From Phanerochaete sordida (taxonomy: Eukaryota > Basidiomycota > Agaricomycetes > Polyporales > Phanerochaetaceae), in contig BPQB01000011.1 in assembly GCA_019973155.2 (NCBI GenBank), forward strand, positions 434,001-498,000: DNA of 64,000 nt, given 5' to 3'. The notes beneath the pieces were generated by a model. That model was not told the origin of the DNA and did no database searches. It saw only the letters and a program-made list of their open reading frames with translations. Shown piece after piece: positions 11,792-23,307 of this stretch (position 1 is its first letter; each line of letters begins with the position of its first letter). The translations under genes were made by a program, and so were the position numbers.

Positions 11792-13971
11792 TCACGCAGC
11801 GCACTCCGCGCGCTTGGCGGCGCGCTCCTCCGTGAGGTGCGCGATCTCCTGCAGGTCCGTGACCCTGAACGGCCACGTCAGCCAGTTCCCGCCGCTGCGC
11901 ATGATAGGCAGGCCCATATCCTCGAGGAGCGTGTCCGCGAGCTGCGGCCACCTGCGCCCCGTGTCAGCCCCGCCGCCGCGCGCACAGCCCACTCGCACCA
12001 CGCACCCGAAGAAGGCCATGTCCGCCGTGTACGCCTCGTTCGCGTACCCGAGCATGCCGGGGAAGCGCACGCGCAGCCACGCGTTGTTGCGCTCCGCGGC
12101 CGCGAGCGCCGCGCGCGCGTCCGCGGGCAGCCGCAGGAACGCGTCGCGCCGGAAGTACGACGCGATCCAGTGCGCGCCGAGCTCGTACACGTACCCGTTA
12201 TTCGTCGTGAACTGCGCGCGCGTCAGCACCCGCACTGGCCGCTCAGCGCGGCGAGGAGGGAAGGGGCACGCACGATCGCGCCGTTGATCGCAAAGTCGCG
12301 CGCCTCGATGTTCCGCGCGGGCACGAGCCCGCGGTAGACCGCCGCGGCGTGCTCCGCGCGCGGGTCGCGCTGGCGCCGCGCCGCGCCGGTGCCGGCGGGG
12401 AGCGCGAGCGACGCGTACGCGAACTCGGCGCGGTACGCGGCGTCCTGCGGCGGCGGCGCGTGCACGTCGAGGCCGAGGTCCTTGTACGTGTCCTCTGTGC
12501 GCCCGTCAGCGATGCGCGGCGCGCGCAGAACAGGGGAAGGGGGACGGGGGCGGCGCACCGTCGAGGATGTCCTGCCAGGACGAGCGGAAGCCCGTCGCGA
12601 GCACGACGGCGTCCGCGTGCAGCGTGCGGCCGTCTGCGAGGGCCACGGAGGCGCCGTCTGCGCCGAAGCCCGCGGCGCGCGCGGGCGCGGCGAGCGCGAT
12701 CTTGCCCGCGGCGACGAGCGAGAAGAAGCGGTCGGGCGTCGGGACGCCCTCGTCGTTCGTGCGCAGGCCCCAGAAGGCGCTGTGCGCGTTGCGGAGCGGC
12801 GAGCCCTTTGGGATCTGCAGCGCCTTGAACTGTGCGGGGGCGTCAGTGGAGGTGCGGGTGCAGGGTGGGCGGGGCGCACCGAGGACTCGGTGAGTGCGCT
12901 CCAGAAGAAGTGTGTGAGCTTCGCGCCGAGCCAGGTGGTATGGAGGAATCGTCTGCGTCGGACAGTCGGTTAAAGCGGGACAGACAGGGGCAGACAGATG
13001 GCACGTACTCTAGTCGTGTGCGGAGCACGGCAGACGGGGAGAGGACGGCGAGTAGCCTGCTTTTGCGGATGAACTCTGGCAGCGGGCTGCTCGACGCGAC
13101 GACGGCGTCCGCCGTCTCGAAGACGACGGTGACCTTCCTGTCGTTGTTAGCGAGGTATGCAGCCGCGCTGTAGACAAAATGCACTTAGACAATCAGGGCA
13201 GGCAAGCTATGATAGAACTCACTCCCAAGCAGACTTTCCGCCGCCAACGATGACAGCATGGCCAGGCTCAGGGTCGGACTGGGGCCGCACGGCGTTCAGG
13301 AGCTTGTCCGCGTATTTCTTGAACTCTATCGAGTGAAAGACGGGCCCGCGAAACCCTTTGGCGTCCGCGTCCTCGGGGGACAGTGCCGGCGGGTACTTCG
13401 GGATGCTGCACGCCTACTTGCACGAATCAGCCAGCACACCCGCCAGGAGCGTCGACGCCGTACCCCGGTGCACAGCACGATCCTGTCGTACCGCAGCTCG
13501 CTCTCCGCGCCGGTGCTGCAGTCGCGCACGGAGACGACCCAGCGCTTGCCGCCGTCGTCCGACGGCGCGGCGCGGATGCGCGTGACGTCGGTGCCGTAGC
13601 GCACGCGGCCCTTGAGGAAGCGGTCTGTGAAGCTCTCCATGTACAGCCGCACGTCGTCGCCGCTCAGGCGGCCGCCCGACGCGTCCGTGCCGGCGGGCGG
13701 CGGCATCGGGAGCGCGGAGAAGTTGTATTCGCCGTGCACGCTGCAAAGGCACCCGGTGAGCGGACGGTGGGCGGACGTGTGTGCGCTGGGCGTACTTGTT
13801 GATGCGGAGCTCGGGGTACACGCGCTCGGCGGCCCAGGTGCCGCCGGGCGAGCGGTCGCGCGTGAGGACGTCGACGTGCGTGAAGCCGTCGCGCAGGAGC
13901 ACCTGCGCGGAGACGAGGCCCGCGGCGCCGGCGCCGACGACGCAGACGGCCTTCTCGAGCTCGCTGGGCAT
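11792..13971 (-). CDS. FAD-dependent flavin monooxygenase-like protein (FMO paralogue 1)
   Basis: The first exons are 13971-13796, 13740-13464, 13413-13223, 13167-13009 and 12952-12880; three or four more follow to the stop at 11792. The start gives MPSELEKAVCVVGAGAAGL, the FAD-binding GxGxxG. Next come GGTWAAERVYP, FRGPVFHSIEF (the FxGxxxHS motif of FMO/BVMO enzymes), IVGGGKSAWD (second dinucleotide motif, NADPH) and VVLATGFRSSW. The C-terminal part (TTNNGYVYELGAHWIASYF, MRSGGNWLTWPF) is shared only with the paralogue at 17.5-19.8 kb. These enzymes use NADPH and O2 to oxygenate soft nucleophiles; the substrate is unknown. Fungal members are often annotated as dimethylaniline monooxygenase-like. 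Exon 4 differs from its paralogue at the 3' splice boundary (see findings). Enzyme class is well supported, function is not. Confidence 0.85.
13009..13056 (-). other. 48-nt in-frame exon extension in FMO paralogue 1
   Basis: At the position where FMO2 has the donor AG|GTGAGC, this gene reads AG|GCTACT. The next usable donor, GA|GTACGT, is exactly 48 nt further on, and the extra bases are open in frame, adding 16 residues. Either the extension is coding or the weak GC donor is used. Confidence 0.6.
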
Positions 13972-15319
13972 GTTCGCGGGTCTGGCAGAGGTGGGCTCGC
14001 GGCGGTGTGGTGCGTGCTGCTGTTATATGCGGGCCTGCAAGCGAGGGCATCAGCGCCCGCAGACATATGGTGGACAGGTTTCGCGCGCGGGCTCGCGCCG
14101 CCCTGCACATTGTATGTGCACGCGCGGTGCGCGCGGGGGCGAAACGCGACGTGGCACGCGCAGCGCAGGGCGGCCGGCGGCGGGTGTCCGGGCTCCGACG
14201 CCGCGCGTTCGCGCGTTGCGGGCATTGTGGCGAGGGCCCCGCGGGCACGCAGCTCGGGGAGGCGCAAGGTATAGCACTCACAGAGGCGGGGCAGGTGTGG
14301 CCCTGGACGAGGGAAGAGAGGAAGTGCTCGTGCGACCCCCGCCGCTCCTGCTTCGCGTCTTCGGCGGCCCCAGACGGCGTGGCGGCGTTATCTGTGATCG
14401 TCTGGGAGTCATCTGGGGGGCGTGCATCAGTGTGCATAGTCTAACGGAGCGCGTGGGCGCGCAGGGTGCGTCTGGCCGAAGAGCGTCCGCGGGGACCCAC
14501 GGCTCGGGCACTTGGGAAGGTGTCTGCTCGACGTGCATGCGAGTGCGACTTGTTACAGGGTCGTACGTGCAGCACAGTGCAAGTGCCTGGAGGATCGTGG
14601 CCTTGGGTCTTGCGATCGTCTCGAGGAGTTCTGAGACATAGCATCAGACAATGTCGAAACGATGTTCGGGCGGCTGTACGCGGCTGTGGAGGTACTCTAA
14701 CTTACATTTGCATGACGCTGTTCTCAGGATGCGATTTCGCATCTCATCTGCTCACACGGCTTGAAGTTGCGGCTTCTGGTGGGGTGCTGGGGCCGCGTGC
14801 TCAGGTGGTCACGCAGCCTCAGGCTGTGCCGAAAAGGTGCTGTTCATCGCTCAGCGCTAGGGCATCGGGACAGCTATCACCTTTAAGACCTTGGAGCCTT
14901 TTATGGTACAATTTTGCAGAAGATACTAGCACTGAGCCAGTAGGAAGGCAAGAGGGGGCAAGTCAGATATTCTCAAGCGCCCTCCCACCGTTCGGAGGCC
15001 GGGACCCGGAGCACCGCGCAGCGCCAGGCAGTCGTCGGATAAAGCGCAGAGCAGAGACCGACGAACGGGGCACACTAGAGGATGCCAGTTCGCGGACGCT
15101 CTGCTTGAAAGTTGGGGAATGCAGCTCAGTAGTGCGGACATGGTTTCAGCATTGCCAAGTTCAAGCAGCTAAAGGTTCAAGCTTTCAAGACATGATGCAA
15201 TTGGTCAATGGTATGGATACAGGCTCGCGCGGCGAGGTGGGGGTATCAAAAATGCGTTATGTGGCCGGGGGACCATGTTTTGCTTCATTTCGAGGGGACC
15301 TCGAGGATCCACTCTCGGG
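13972..15319. other. Intergenic stretch, no gene recognised
   Basis: This 1.35 kb region lies between the FMO1 start and the 3' end of the glycosyltransferase. It contains the presumed FMO1 promoter (AT-rich element near 14022) and GC-rich sequence open in several frames without recognisable domains or splice signals. Confidence 0.45.
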
Positions 15320-16611
15320 TCATGATGAGTTGCGCATACAGCCGCCGGGCAGCAGGAACCGGAAGCGGTCGCTGTTCTGTAGCAGGTATCTTGGGAGGTG
15401 CACGGCAGACGGGGTTCTGCAACGGTGCGTGAGAGAGCAGATTCACAGAGGGAAGGGAGGGGACGTACGGGTCTTTGTGCATCAGCGTAAAGAGATCTTT
15501 CCACTGCGAGCGATGTTAGCGGTAAGTTAGTTGGCGGTTCGGGGAGCGACGCACCCGATAGGCCTCTGGTAGCATGCCAAATATGTCTGAGCCGTCGCAA
15601 ACAACTTGTTGTATGTGCTTTGGGTCGAGAAGAGACTTGTCGGTCACTCGGTCTGCATGTGAATAGCCTGCCGGACTGCTTGAGTATTCCATTCAAACAG
15701 AGTTCGAGACGAGCGCACCTTCCATCTTCGCAGAGAACTCCTCAATCGTCCTGAAGCAGAAACTACAGTGCCACCCCGCGTCCGCGAGCTTGACGTCCGT
15801 CGCCTGCGAATGGCCGTACCCAACCGCGGCGTCGCCCGCGGCATAGCGGTGCACCTGCGCGCGCCAGCTGCCCTCGCCGGCGGGCCACTCGAACGAGTAC
15901 AGGAACTCGCGCATCTGGAGGTGGAGCGGGGTCGGCGCGGCGCAGCGCGCGAGGAGCGCGAGGGTGTGCGCGTACGGGATCTCGTCGACGTCGGAGAAGA
16001 GCACGAGCGGCGGCGCGGGCGCGCCGGCGGCGTGCGCGCGCAGGAGCGCGTCCATGTGGCGGCGCTGCGCGATCTCGTTCGCGAACGGCGACTCGCCCGG
16101 CGCGAGCGCGCGCGCGCGGAAGACGGAGTAGACGAGGCGGTCCTCGAACGCGGCGAAGCGCGCGCGCGCGGCCGCGAACGCGAGGGGCTTCGGGATGCCT
16201 GTGAAGGTGCGGTCGGACTCGACGATGAAGAACGTGCTGACGACGTCGCGCAGCTCGTGCATGCGGATCTCGAGCAGGTCGAGCTCCGTGCTCACGAGCA
16301 CCGCGTCCCAGACGGGCGGCCGGTCGTCTGCTGGGCGGGCGGCCCAGCCGTGCAGGGCGCAGAGGTCGGCGTCGATGGGCACGCCCTCGGCGTAGAAGTG
16401 GGGGAGCACGCTTGTAGGGCCATCGGGCTTGTCCCAGAGAGGCCGGGTCGAGTACGAGAGGAAGTTGCGGACTTGCAGTCTGCCGGCTCGCTGAGACGCT
16501 GAGGCGCGGCTGTGGGGAGGGGGCGACTCACTGGTGTGAGATCAGGACGGTAAGGAGGTAGAGAAAGAGGACGAGGAGGACAAGGAGCGGAAAGCGTTTT
16601 CGGAGGAACAT
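15320..16611 (-). CDS. GT17 family glycosyltransferase, type II membrane protein (N-acetylglucosaminyltransferase III-like)
   Basis: Five exons (16611-16532, 16479-15719, 15652-15555, 15503-15469, 15416-15320) join in frame to 356 residues. The start [20 protein letters not shown] is a classic short basic tail plus signal anchor, pointing to the Golgi. GT17 blocks follow: [36 protein letters not shown], a region with [12 protein letters not shown] (DxD-type motif, DVDE, for metal and UDP-sugar) and the Trp/Cys-rich [13 protein letters not shown]. The C-terminus ends in [11 protein letters not shown]. In animals this family adds bisecting GlcNAc to N-glycans; fungal members are common but their acceptors are unknown. 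Exon 4 is only 35 nt. The gene sits between the two FMO paralogues on the same strand; no functional link is evident. Confidence 0.88.
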
Positions 16612-17504
16612 GGCGGGGAGAAGAGGGAGGCAGCCGCGTCAGCATGGCGATGGGACGGGACGGCGATGAAACCTTGCTGTAGCAATCGAACTGCCACTTG
16701 TGCTTGGCATGATCGTCAGTGAAACCCCTCCGCTTTGGTCAAGCGTCTCCTCCGACATCCTCGGCCAACGTCCGCACCTTACAGGCCTTACCACTGGCAA
16801 AGCTTTCTCGCTCCTGCATCGACTCTGAACTCTTTCTCATGAGGCTGGCGTGAGCAGTGCTCGACGCCGCCCGCTCCCGAGTCGGATCAGCTGCAGGCAC
16901 CAGTAACATCCACGTCGAACCTTGTCGACGGGAACGTGCTTGAGGCTATTTGCCATGACCCAGCACAGTGTTTTCACCTGAACCAGAACAGCAGGTGAGT
17001 CCTTTTGACCAGACAGAAGTACAGCACCGGCGACTGACATCGAGAGAGAAAAGTAGTGACCCGTCAATTCGATGACGGTCAAAGTTCGCTAGATCTCGTC
17101 GATTTCCTCGTATTCCTGCGTTGCCACGTCACCTTGAAAGACCAGCATTCAGCAGCTATGAAACCGGCTTCGAGTGGGTGTGTGCGTATGGACTCACTCG
17201 AAGCAACAGCTGCAACCAACTGCAACGTCTGGAACTTCGAAATCGCGGGCGGCGCTGCACCAGCTAAGGTTAGGGTTCCAAATGTCCAAACAGCCCCTTC
17301 GCATCCTCTGGCCACATTTTGTTACATCACACTGCTTCAGCATGACTGCACGGCTTTCTCTATTTTCTACACAACACATGGGTACATGTACATAATAAAT
17401 CCATGGCCGAAACCTCTGCTCACGAACGTCGAACACACAAAAAGAAGACCACACGAGAGAAGCTGGAACTGCTCGGTCCCTGGGCTATCGCGCTATTGCA
17501 CCGT
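16612..17504. other. Intergenic stretch, no gene recognised
   Basis: About 0.9 kb between the start of the GT17 gene and the stop of FMO2. Composition is less GC-rich than the coding regions. It should contain the GT17 promoter and the FMO2 3' UTR; no exon-like reading frame stands out. Confidence 0.45.
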
Positions 17505-19762
17505 CTACCAGACGGGCGTATTGAGCCGCTTTTCCTCGCGCTCCTCGGTGAGGTCCTGAATCTCGGAGATGTCGACAGGCTTGAAGGGCCACGTGAGCCA
17601 GTTCCCGCCGCTGCGCATCGTGCGCAGGCCCATGTCCTGCAGCAGCGCGTCCGTCGTCTGCGGCCAGCTGCGCGCGCCGTCGTCAGCACTCGTGGCTTTT
17701 CCAATGCACAGAGAGAAGCGAGACAGAGGGGAGAGACGCACTTGAAGAACGTGATGTCGCCGCTGTAGCTCTCGGCGAGCGCGCCGTGGGCGCCGGGGTA
17801 GCGCTGGCGCAGCCACGCGTTGTGCCGCTCCGTGCGGAGCACGGCCTCGCCGACCGAGCCGGGCAGGTCCAGGAAGCGGTCCTTGCGGAAGTAGGACGCG
17901 ATCCAGTGCGCCGCGACCTCGAACGTGTAGCCGTTGTTCGCCGACATCTGTGCGTGCGTCAGCACCTCGCACAGGCGGGGAGCGAGAGCAGGGACCCACG
18001 ATCGCGCCGTTGATCGCAAAGTCGTTCTCGAGCACGTTCGCGGCGGGCACGATCCCGCGGTAGATCGTCGCCGGGAACTTGTAGCCCGGGCGGGCGGGGT
18101 GCGGGAGCGTCGTGCCCGCGAGCGACGCGAAGTTCGCCTCCTCGGCGTAGCTGATCGCCGACGACGACGCCGACTCGCGCTCGAGGCCAAGCTTCTGGAT
18201 CGTGTTGCCTGCGGTTACGTCAACGCCTGCGGGACAATATCTGAGAGCGAGGGTGCATACGGTCGAACATCTTGCCCCAAGACGACTTGAAGCCCGTCGC
18301 GACGACGACAGCGTCCGTCTCGATGCGCACGCCGTCCGTGAGCACGACCGAGCGGCCGTCGCTGCCGAACTTCTCGACGCGGTTCGGCGCAACGAGCTTG
18401 ATCTTGCCCGCCTGGACGAGCGCGTGGAAGCGGTACGGGTTCGCACGACCCTCGTCGTTGGTGCGGGCCTCCCAGAACAGCGAGTGCGAGTTGCGGAGTG
18501 GTGAGTTTTCGGGAATGCCAAGGGCCTTGTACTGTGGCAGAGTTAGCAGGGGACGGGGCCCAACGCACAACGCACGATACGCACCGAGTTGTTCTCGAGC
18601 TGGTTCCAGATGCCATGTGTAATCTGGCTGCCTATCCAGGTGTTGTGCAGGAAGCGTCTGCATCGCCGATGAGCTCCGCTTCACCCGGAAATCAAGCGAT
18701 TTAACTCACTCGAGTCCGGTGTTTAGCTCCTCGTGGGGAGATAGGATGGACATCAATCTAGGCGTGGGCGATGAGGCGCATATTCCCCTACTCTGCCGGG
18801 TGCGCCGCTCACCTGCTCTTCCGAATGAACTCGGGAACGGGTGTTTTAGCAGCAAGGATAGCGTCTGCGGTCTCGAAGACGACCGAAACCCGGCGCCCCT
18901 GGTTCGCCAGGAATGCGGCGGCACTAGACACAGTATGCCGCGGTCAACGACCGCCTTTACACGAATGTGGCGAGAACACTCACTCTTGCGCAGACCTACC
19001 ACCGCCAACAACCACAGCCCTGCCAGGGTTCTCATCTGTGATGGGATTCACTGCAGCCAGGAGGTCATCCATGTTCTGGCGGAGGTGTGCGGAGTGGAAG
19101 ACAGGGCCGGTAAAGCCTGCCTCCTGTGCCGCGCTTTGAGTCAAGCCCGGAGGAGAGTATGGTTCGCTGCATCCCTACAGCAAATTATGCAGTTAGGCTA
19201 CGGATTGTTTATCGCAGTGTGCTGGGGGACCTACACCAGAGCAAAGAACAACCTTGTCGTAGTCGAGCTGGAACTGCGACTCGGTCTTGCGGTCCATGAC
19301 CTCGATTGTCCACCCCTTCCTATCAAGCGTGCTGCCCTTCTCAGGCGTGTGCCTTGTTATCCTGAGGACGTCCATGTTGAAACGTATCCGGCCCTTGAGG
19401 AAACGGTCCGCGAATGCTTCCATGTACTTGCGCATGTCGTCGCCGGAGAGGCGGCCGCCAGACTCCTCCGCGCCTGATGGAGCGGGCATCGGCAGGTGCG
19501 AGAACCTGAACTCGCCATGCACACTAGAGCACATTCAGCCTGCATATCGACTGAACTCGCCGCAGGGCACGTACTTGTTAATGACGAGGCCAGGATACAC
19601 GCGCTGCGCCGCCCAGATGCCTCCCGCGGAGCTGTCCCGACTGATCACGTCGACGTTGGTGAAGCCGTCGCGCAGGAGCGTGTGCGCGGTAATGAGGCCC
19701 GCGGCCCCAGAGCCGATGACGCAGACGGTCTTGCTGAGCTCGGGCGAGTCTGAGGTTCCCAT
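17505..19762 (-). CDS. FAD-dependent flavin monooxygenase-like protein (FMO paralogue 2)
   Basis: The multi-exon gene starts MGTSDSPELSKTVCVIGSGAAGL, with the FAD GxGxxG near the N-terminus. The order of blocks matches paralogue 1: GGIWAAQRVYP, HGEFRFSHLPMP, GFTGPVFHSAH (FMO motif), VVVGGGRSAQE (NADPH site), VVVATGFKSSW, then NNGYTFEVAAHWIASYF and MRSGGNWLTWPF before the stop at 17505. Intron positions also correspond, for example the first donor AACAA|GTAC in both. Here the fourth exon ends at a normal donor (AG|GTGAGC at about 18813), giving KSRRFLHNTW across the junction. Substrate is unknown. The pair shows clear divergence at amino-acid level, so the duplication is not very recent. Class assignment is firm. 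Confidence 0.85.
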
Positions 19763-20710
19763 TGCGGTCGGAGAAGAAGCGAAGTGCGCCCCCCACGTTA
19801 CTCGTCCTCCTCCTGTTTTATGCCGCGCGGCGATTCGCAGGCGACGGGGCAGCGGTAAACACGATCAGGGCACTGCATCGCATGGACGTGTATAGGCCGT
19901 CGACGCCGCGTAACTTCAGCTCGTCCGCAGAGATGGCGGTAGGGAGGCAAGATGGGGCAGGGCGTCTGTCGGCGCCCGAACGCGTCGCGTCTTCCAACCA
20001 CGCGTCCAATTCTTGCTCCCAACTACCTCTATCTTTGGTTTGCAAGATACCTCACAATATGACATGAACTTGAAGCAGGGCCTCTTGCGTGATTTATATT
20101 ATGTACGCCTGCAATCCTCCAGACTGTCCTTTCCCCCGCATTTGACCCGCTGCCAAAAGGACAGCCCACGACGTCGTGGATTTGATGCACCTCGGTCCAA
20201 TGACCTAGCGTATACTCTGACGACATCACCATCCATGGTCGAGCAAAGTCCGCCTGTCATCGGATATTCTTGTGCGCGCACACCCGGGGGACGACGGATC
20301 TCCTGCTCGCTGTTCTGAAGCGAGAGGGCCGAGATGTGTGTATCGCCTCCACGGTGCTTAAGCAAGTTGCGCTTCTGGGAAAAGCACTGTCGCACTAATT
20401 GATTGCAGCTGTGTTGTCAGCAAGTCTAGGAAGGTGCGGAAGGGCAGCCAGATCCTGTCTAGATATCTCGCTGAAATTGCCCTAGACGGCCGCTACGCAC
20501 GGCCTACGGCCCTGTCGATGTCCGCTGTAAGTGCTCTCTGCGACAAAATAAAATATCGTGTATACTGCGAGTACGTCGATGCCTGTGAAAACTTCCAGGA
20601 TTCTTGCTCATTTTGTCAGGGATGTAAAAGTTGATGCATTTCTGGAAACCGCTGCATCTCAAGCTTTGGGTGTGCCACAAATGACAAGTCACGTAAGCTT
20701 GGGTTTTGTC
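19763..20710. other. Intergenic stretch, no gene recognised
   Basis: About 0.95 kb between the FMO2 start and the first acetyltransferase stop. No domain, splice-consistent frame or RNA gene was recognised; it includes the FMO2 promoter. Confidence 0.45.
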
Positions 20711-21815
20711 CTATGAGATGAGTACCGCACCTGCAGACTCTCCTAATCCCTGTTCCACCTTAACAGCTCGGATCTGGAGAGGAAACCACGACTTCTCGCC
20801 CTTCCACGGCACCTCCGGACTCTCGGCAAACTGGAAACCGCACTTCGCATAGATCTCTTCGACATAGTCATCTTGGACGCAAATGCATACCTCCTCCTTC
20901 ACACCCTTCTCAAACGCGCTCGGAGACGCAAGCGCCACGATCCCATGCGCCTCCGCACCCAGGAAGTACCGCGTCATACTCGTCACGAACGCGCGCGCGA
21001 GGCCCTTCCTGCGGTGCGCAGGGGCGACGTACAGGCTGCGGATCGCGATGGTGCGCAGGGACGCCCGGCCTACGACGCAGGCCGCCGCGGGCTCGCCGTC
21101 CTCAGAGAGACACATCCATGCCTCGCCACACGCAATATGCTCCACGGCGCGCGGGCGCACGATCTCGACGGCCTGGGGCATCCTCACGTCTGAAGCGAAG
21201 GCGATGAGAAGCGCTGTCAGGGTGTCGACGTCGACGTCGGTAGCGGGCTCTATGCGGTAGCCAGGTGGGAGGAGTACAGGTTGGGGGAGCGTCGCGAGCG
21301 ATGCGTAGGAAGATTTGACGGGGAAGGTTGGAGGGAGGCCGGAGGCATCGATGCCTCTCGTGGAGAGCTCGGCGATCCAGGCGTCGATGAAGGCATCGAC
21401 GAGGTCTCTCCTCCCGGAAAGCTTGTCGACGGCCTCAGGGCCCTCCGCAGATGCAAGCGCGGAAGTGAGCAGCGACATGGCGGCTGGTATGTCCTGCGCG
21501 TTGAGCTGTGCTGCTCTTGGAGTGCATAGGAATCGCGCCATGCTTGCGATACCGACAAACGCGAGGCTAGAGGTAGCATGCGTGAGTCTGCTTGTATAAA
21601 GCCTGCGCAGGGATCTGGATGACTTACACTAGGGCATCCCCACGGTACACAACGTACACTTTCCTGACGACATCGATGGGCTTCTTGCCTTGGAGGAAGC
21701 TATCTGCGAGTGGGCCGAGCGCGAAGTTCATGCCACAGTCATCGCATCCGAGACTCGCAGCTTCCTGCAGGAAGTCTTGGGGATTGAGCACCTGCTCTAC
21801 GCGGAATTCAGCCAT
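20711..21815 (-). CDS. GNAT-family N-acetyltransferase (copy 1)
   Basis: Two exons (21815-21628 and 21515-20711) join in frame to 330 residues. The ATG at 21815 (MAEFRVEQV) was preferred over the upstream in-frame ATG because it aligns with the start of the neighbouring copy. The N-terminal 200 residues are helical and poorly characterised. The C-terminal GNAT fold shows EAWMCLSEDGEPAAACVVG (beta strands), then motif A, IRSLYVAPAHRRKGLARAFV, whose R-R-K-G-L-A binds the acetyl-CoA pyrophosphate, and finally YAKCGFQF (motif B region). Such proteins transfer acetyl from acetyl-CoA to an amine; the substrate here is unknown. It is about 400 nt from a paralogue in the same direction with the same intron position and phase, so a tandem duplication is clear. 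Confidence 0.85.
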
Positions 21816-22223
21816 GAATGATCTGAATGAGGGTGAGAATGAAGCTTTGTACATACTAGGGCTTTATAGTATGAGCAGTCTATCGCTAGCGAGTCACTGT
21901 GGCGAATCCTAATGACTATTGCTGACTCGTCAGTGTCGCTATCATAGCGTCCGCGCTCGAGCGTGGAAACCATGCGGTGGATGTCAGAGAGAGTTTATGA
22001 GTGCACAAGCTCCGGTGCCAAAGCCGGTGCAACCTTGTTCGGAGCAGAGAGGTGTGTTACGCAGTAAGCAAACGTCTCCTAGACAGCTTTCGAAATACCG
22101 AGTCTGCGGAGGTATAGGCGTACCAGTTAATAGCACCTCGTACCGCGACTCGAGCTTCCTCGCTATAACACGGACGATTTTAATGGGAGAGGTTTGATCA
22201 TATAAATGAGACAGGGAGATACT
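21816..22223. other. Spacer between tandem acetyltransferases
   Basis: About 400 nt holding the promoter of copy 1 and the 3' end of copy 2. No coding sequence recognised. Confidence 0.5.
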
Positions 22224-23307
22224 TCAGCTCTGACTCGACTCAACCTTCACAGCTCTGACGTGGATGGGAAACCAGGTCCTCTTGTCCGCCTCCCCAGAGT
22301 CCCCACCAAACTGAAAGCCGCATCGCGTGTACATCCTCTCCGTGTGCTCCTCCGCGACGTTGATGCAAATCTCCTGCTTCGTGTCCTTCGCGAAACAATC
22401 CTGCTGCGGCTTTCGCACGCCGTGTTCCGGCACGCCCAGGAAGTAGCGCAGAATCCCCGTCGTAAATGCGCCTGCAAGGCCTTTCTTGCGGTGCGCAGGC
22501 GCGACATAGAGGTTCCGGATCGCGAGTGTGCGAGGTGTGTTGCGCCCGACGATGCAGAACGCGGCGAGGTCGCCGTCGTGCGCGCGGCAGACCCACGCCT
22601 CGCCGCACCCCAGGTGTTCTTCCATGCGCGCGCGCGCATCGGCCAGCGCCGTCGTCTGCGTCCAGTGTGCCGAAAAATCGACGGCGAAGGCTGCGAGCTC
22701 GTCGAGGTCTTGCGGTACGGCGGTCTCGATGGTGTAGCCGGGAAGCGTCGCTGGGGTGGTAGGGAGCGTCGCAAGCGTTGCAGACGAGGCTTTGAGATTG
22801 CCGTTGAAGGATGGAGGCTGGCCATGCGCTTGGATGCCTCGGATTGAGAGCACGGAGACCCAGGTGGTGATAAACGCGTCTACGAGGTGATTTGGACCGG
22901 AAACGTTGTCGACGGCGTCAAAACCGCGCGTGTTCGCGACGGCTTCCACCAGCTGTGCCATGGCATCTGGCACCTCCTCTACATTGAGTTCACCGTTCCT
23001 GGGAGAGCATAGAAACGAATGTGGGTAGCCAGTGACGCGCAAGAATGCTAGCCTGAAAGGGGGCACCGTGAGCGTAGCACCGAGGGTCAAGTTGGCTGGA
23101 TACGTACACCAGCGCGTCGCCGCGGTGGACAACAAAAAGGGTTCGATCCTCGTCCGCGAGGTTTTTCGCTTGCGCCCTGCACTCGATGTAGCTGTCCGCG
23201 AGCGTACCAAGAACGAAGTTCATGGAGAGGTCGTCATAACCGAAGGTGGCCGCCTCCTCGATGAACGCTCGAGGGTCGGCAACTTGCACTGCGTGGAATC
23301 TTGCCAT
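22224..23307 (-). CDS. GNAT-family N-acetyltransferase (copy 2)
   Basis: Two exons (23307-23108 and 22998-22224) give 324 residues. The single intron interrupts the same Val codon as in copy 1 (ALV, phase 2). The N-terminus MARFHAVQVADPRAFIEEA matches copy 1 (MAEFRVEQVLNPQDFLQEA). The acetyl-CoA motif reads IRNLYVAPAHRKKGLAGAF, followed by YTRCGFQFGG. Copy 2 is clearly diverged: its exon 1 carries a few extra residues (ECRAQAKNLADEDRT against QGKKPIDVVRK in copy 1) and the central linker differs. Function and substrate are unknown; a detoxification or small-molecule role is only a guess from the expansion of such genes in fungi. Confidence 0.85.

Noticed and set aside
11792..23307. A biosynthetic cluster made of two FMOs, a GT17 and two GNATs
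   Set aside because: No backbone synthase or regulator; GT17 is a Golgi glycan enzyme, and paralogue pairs are explained by local duplication.
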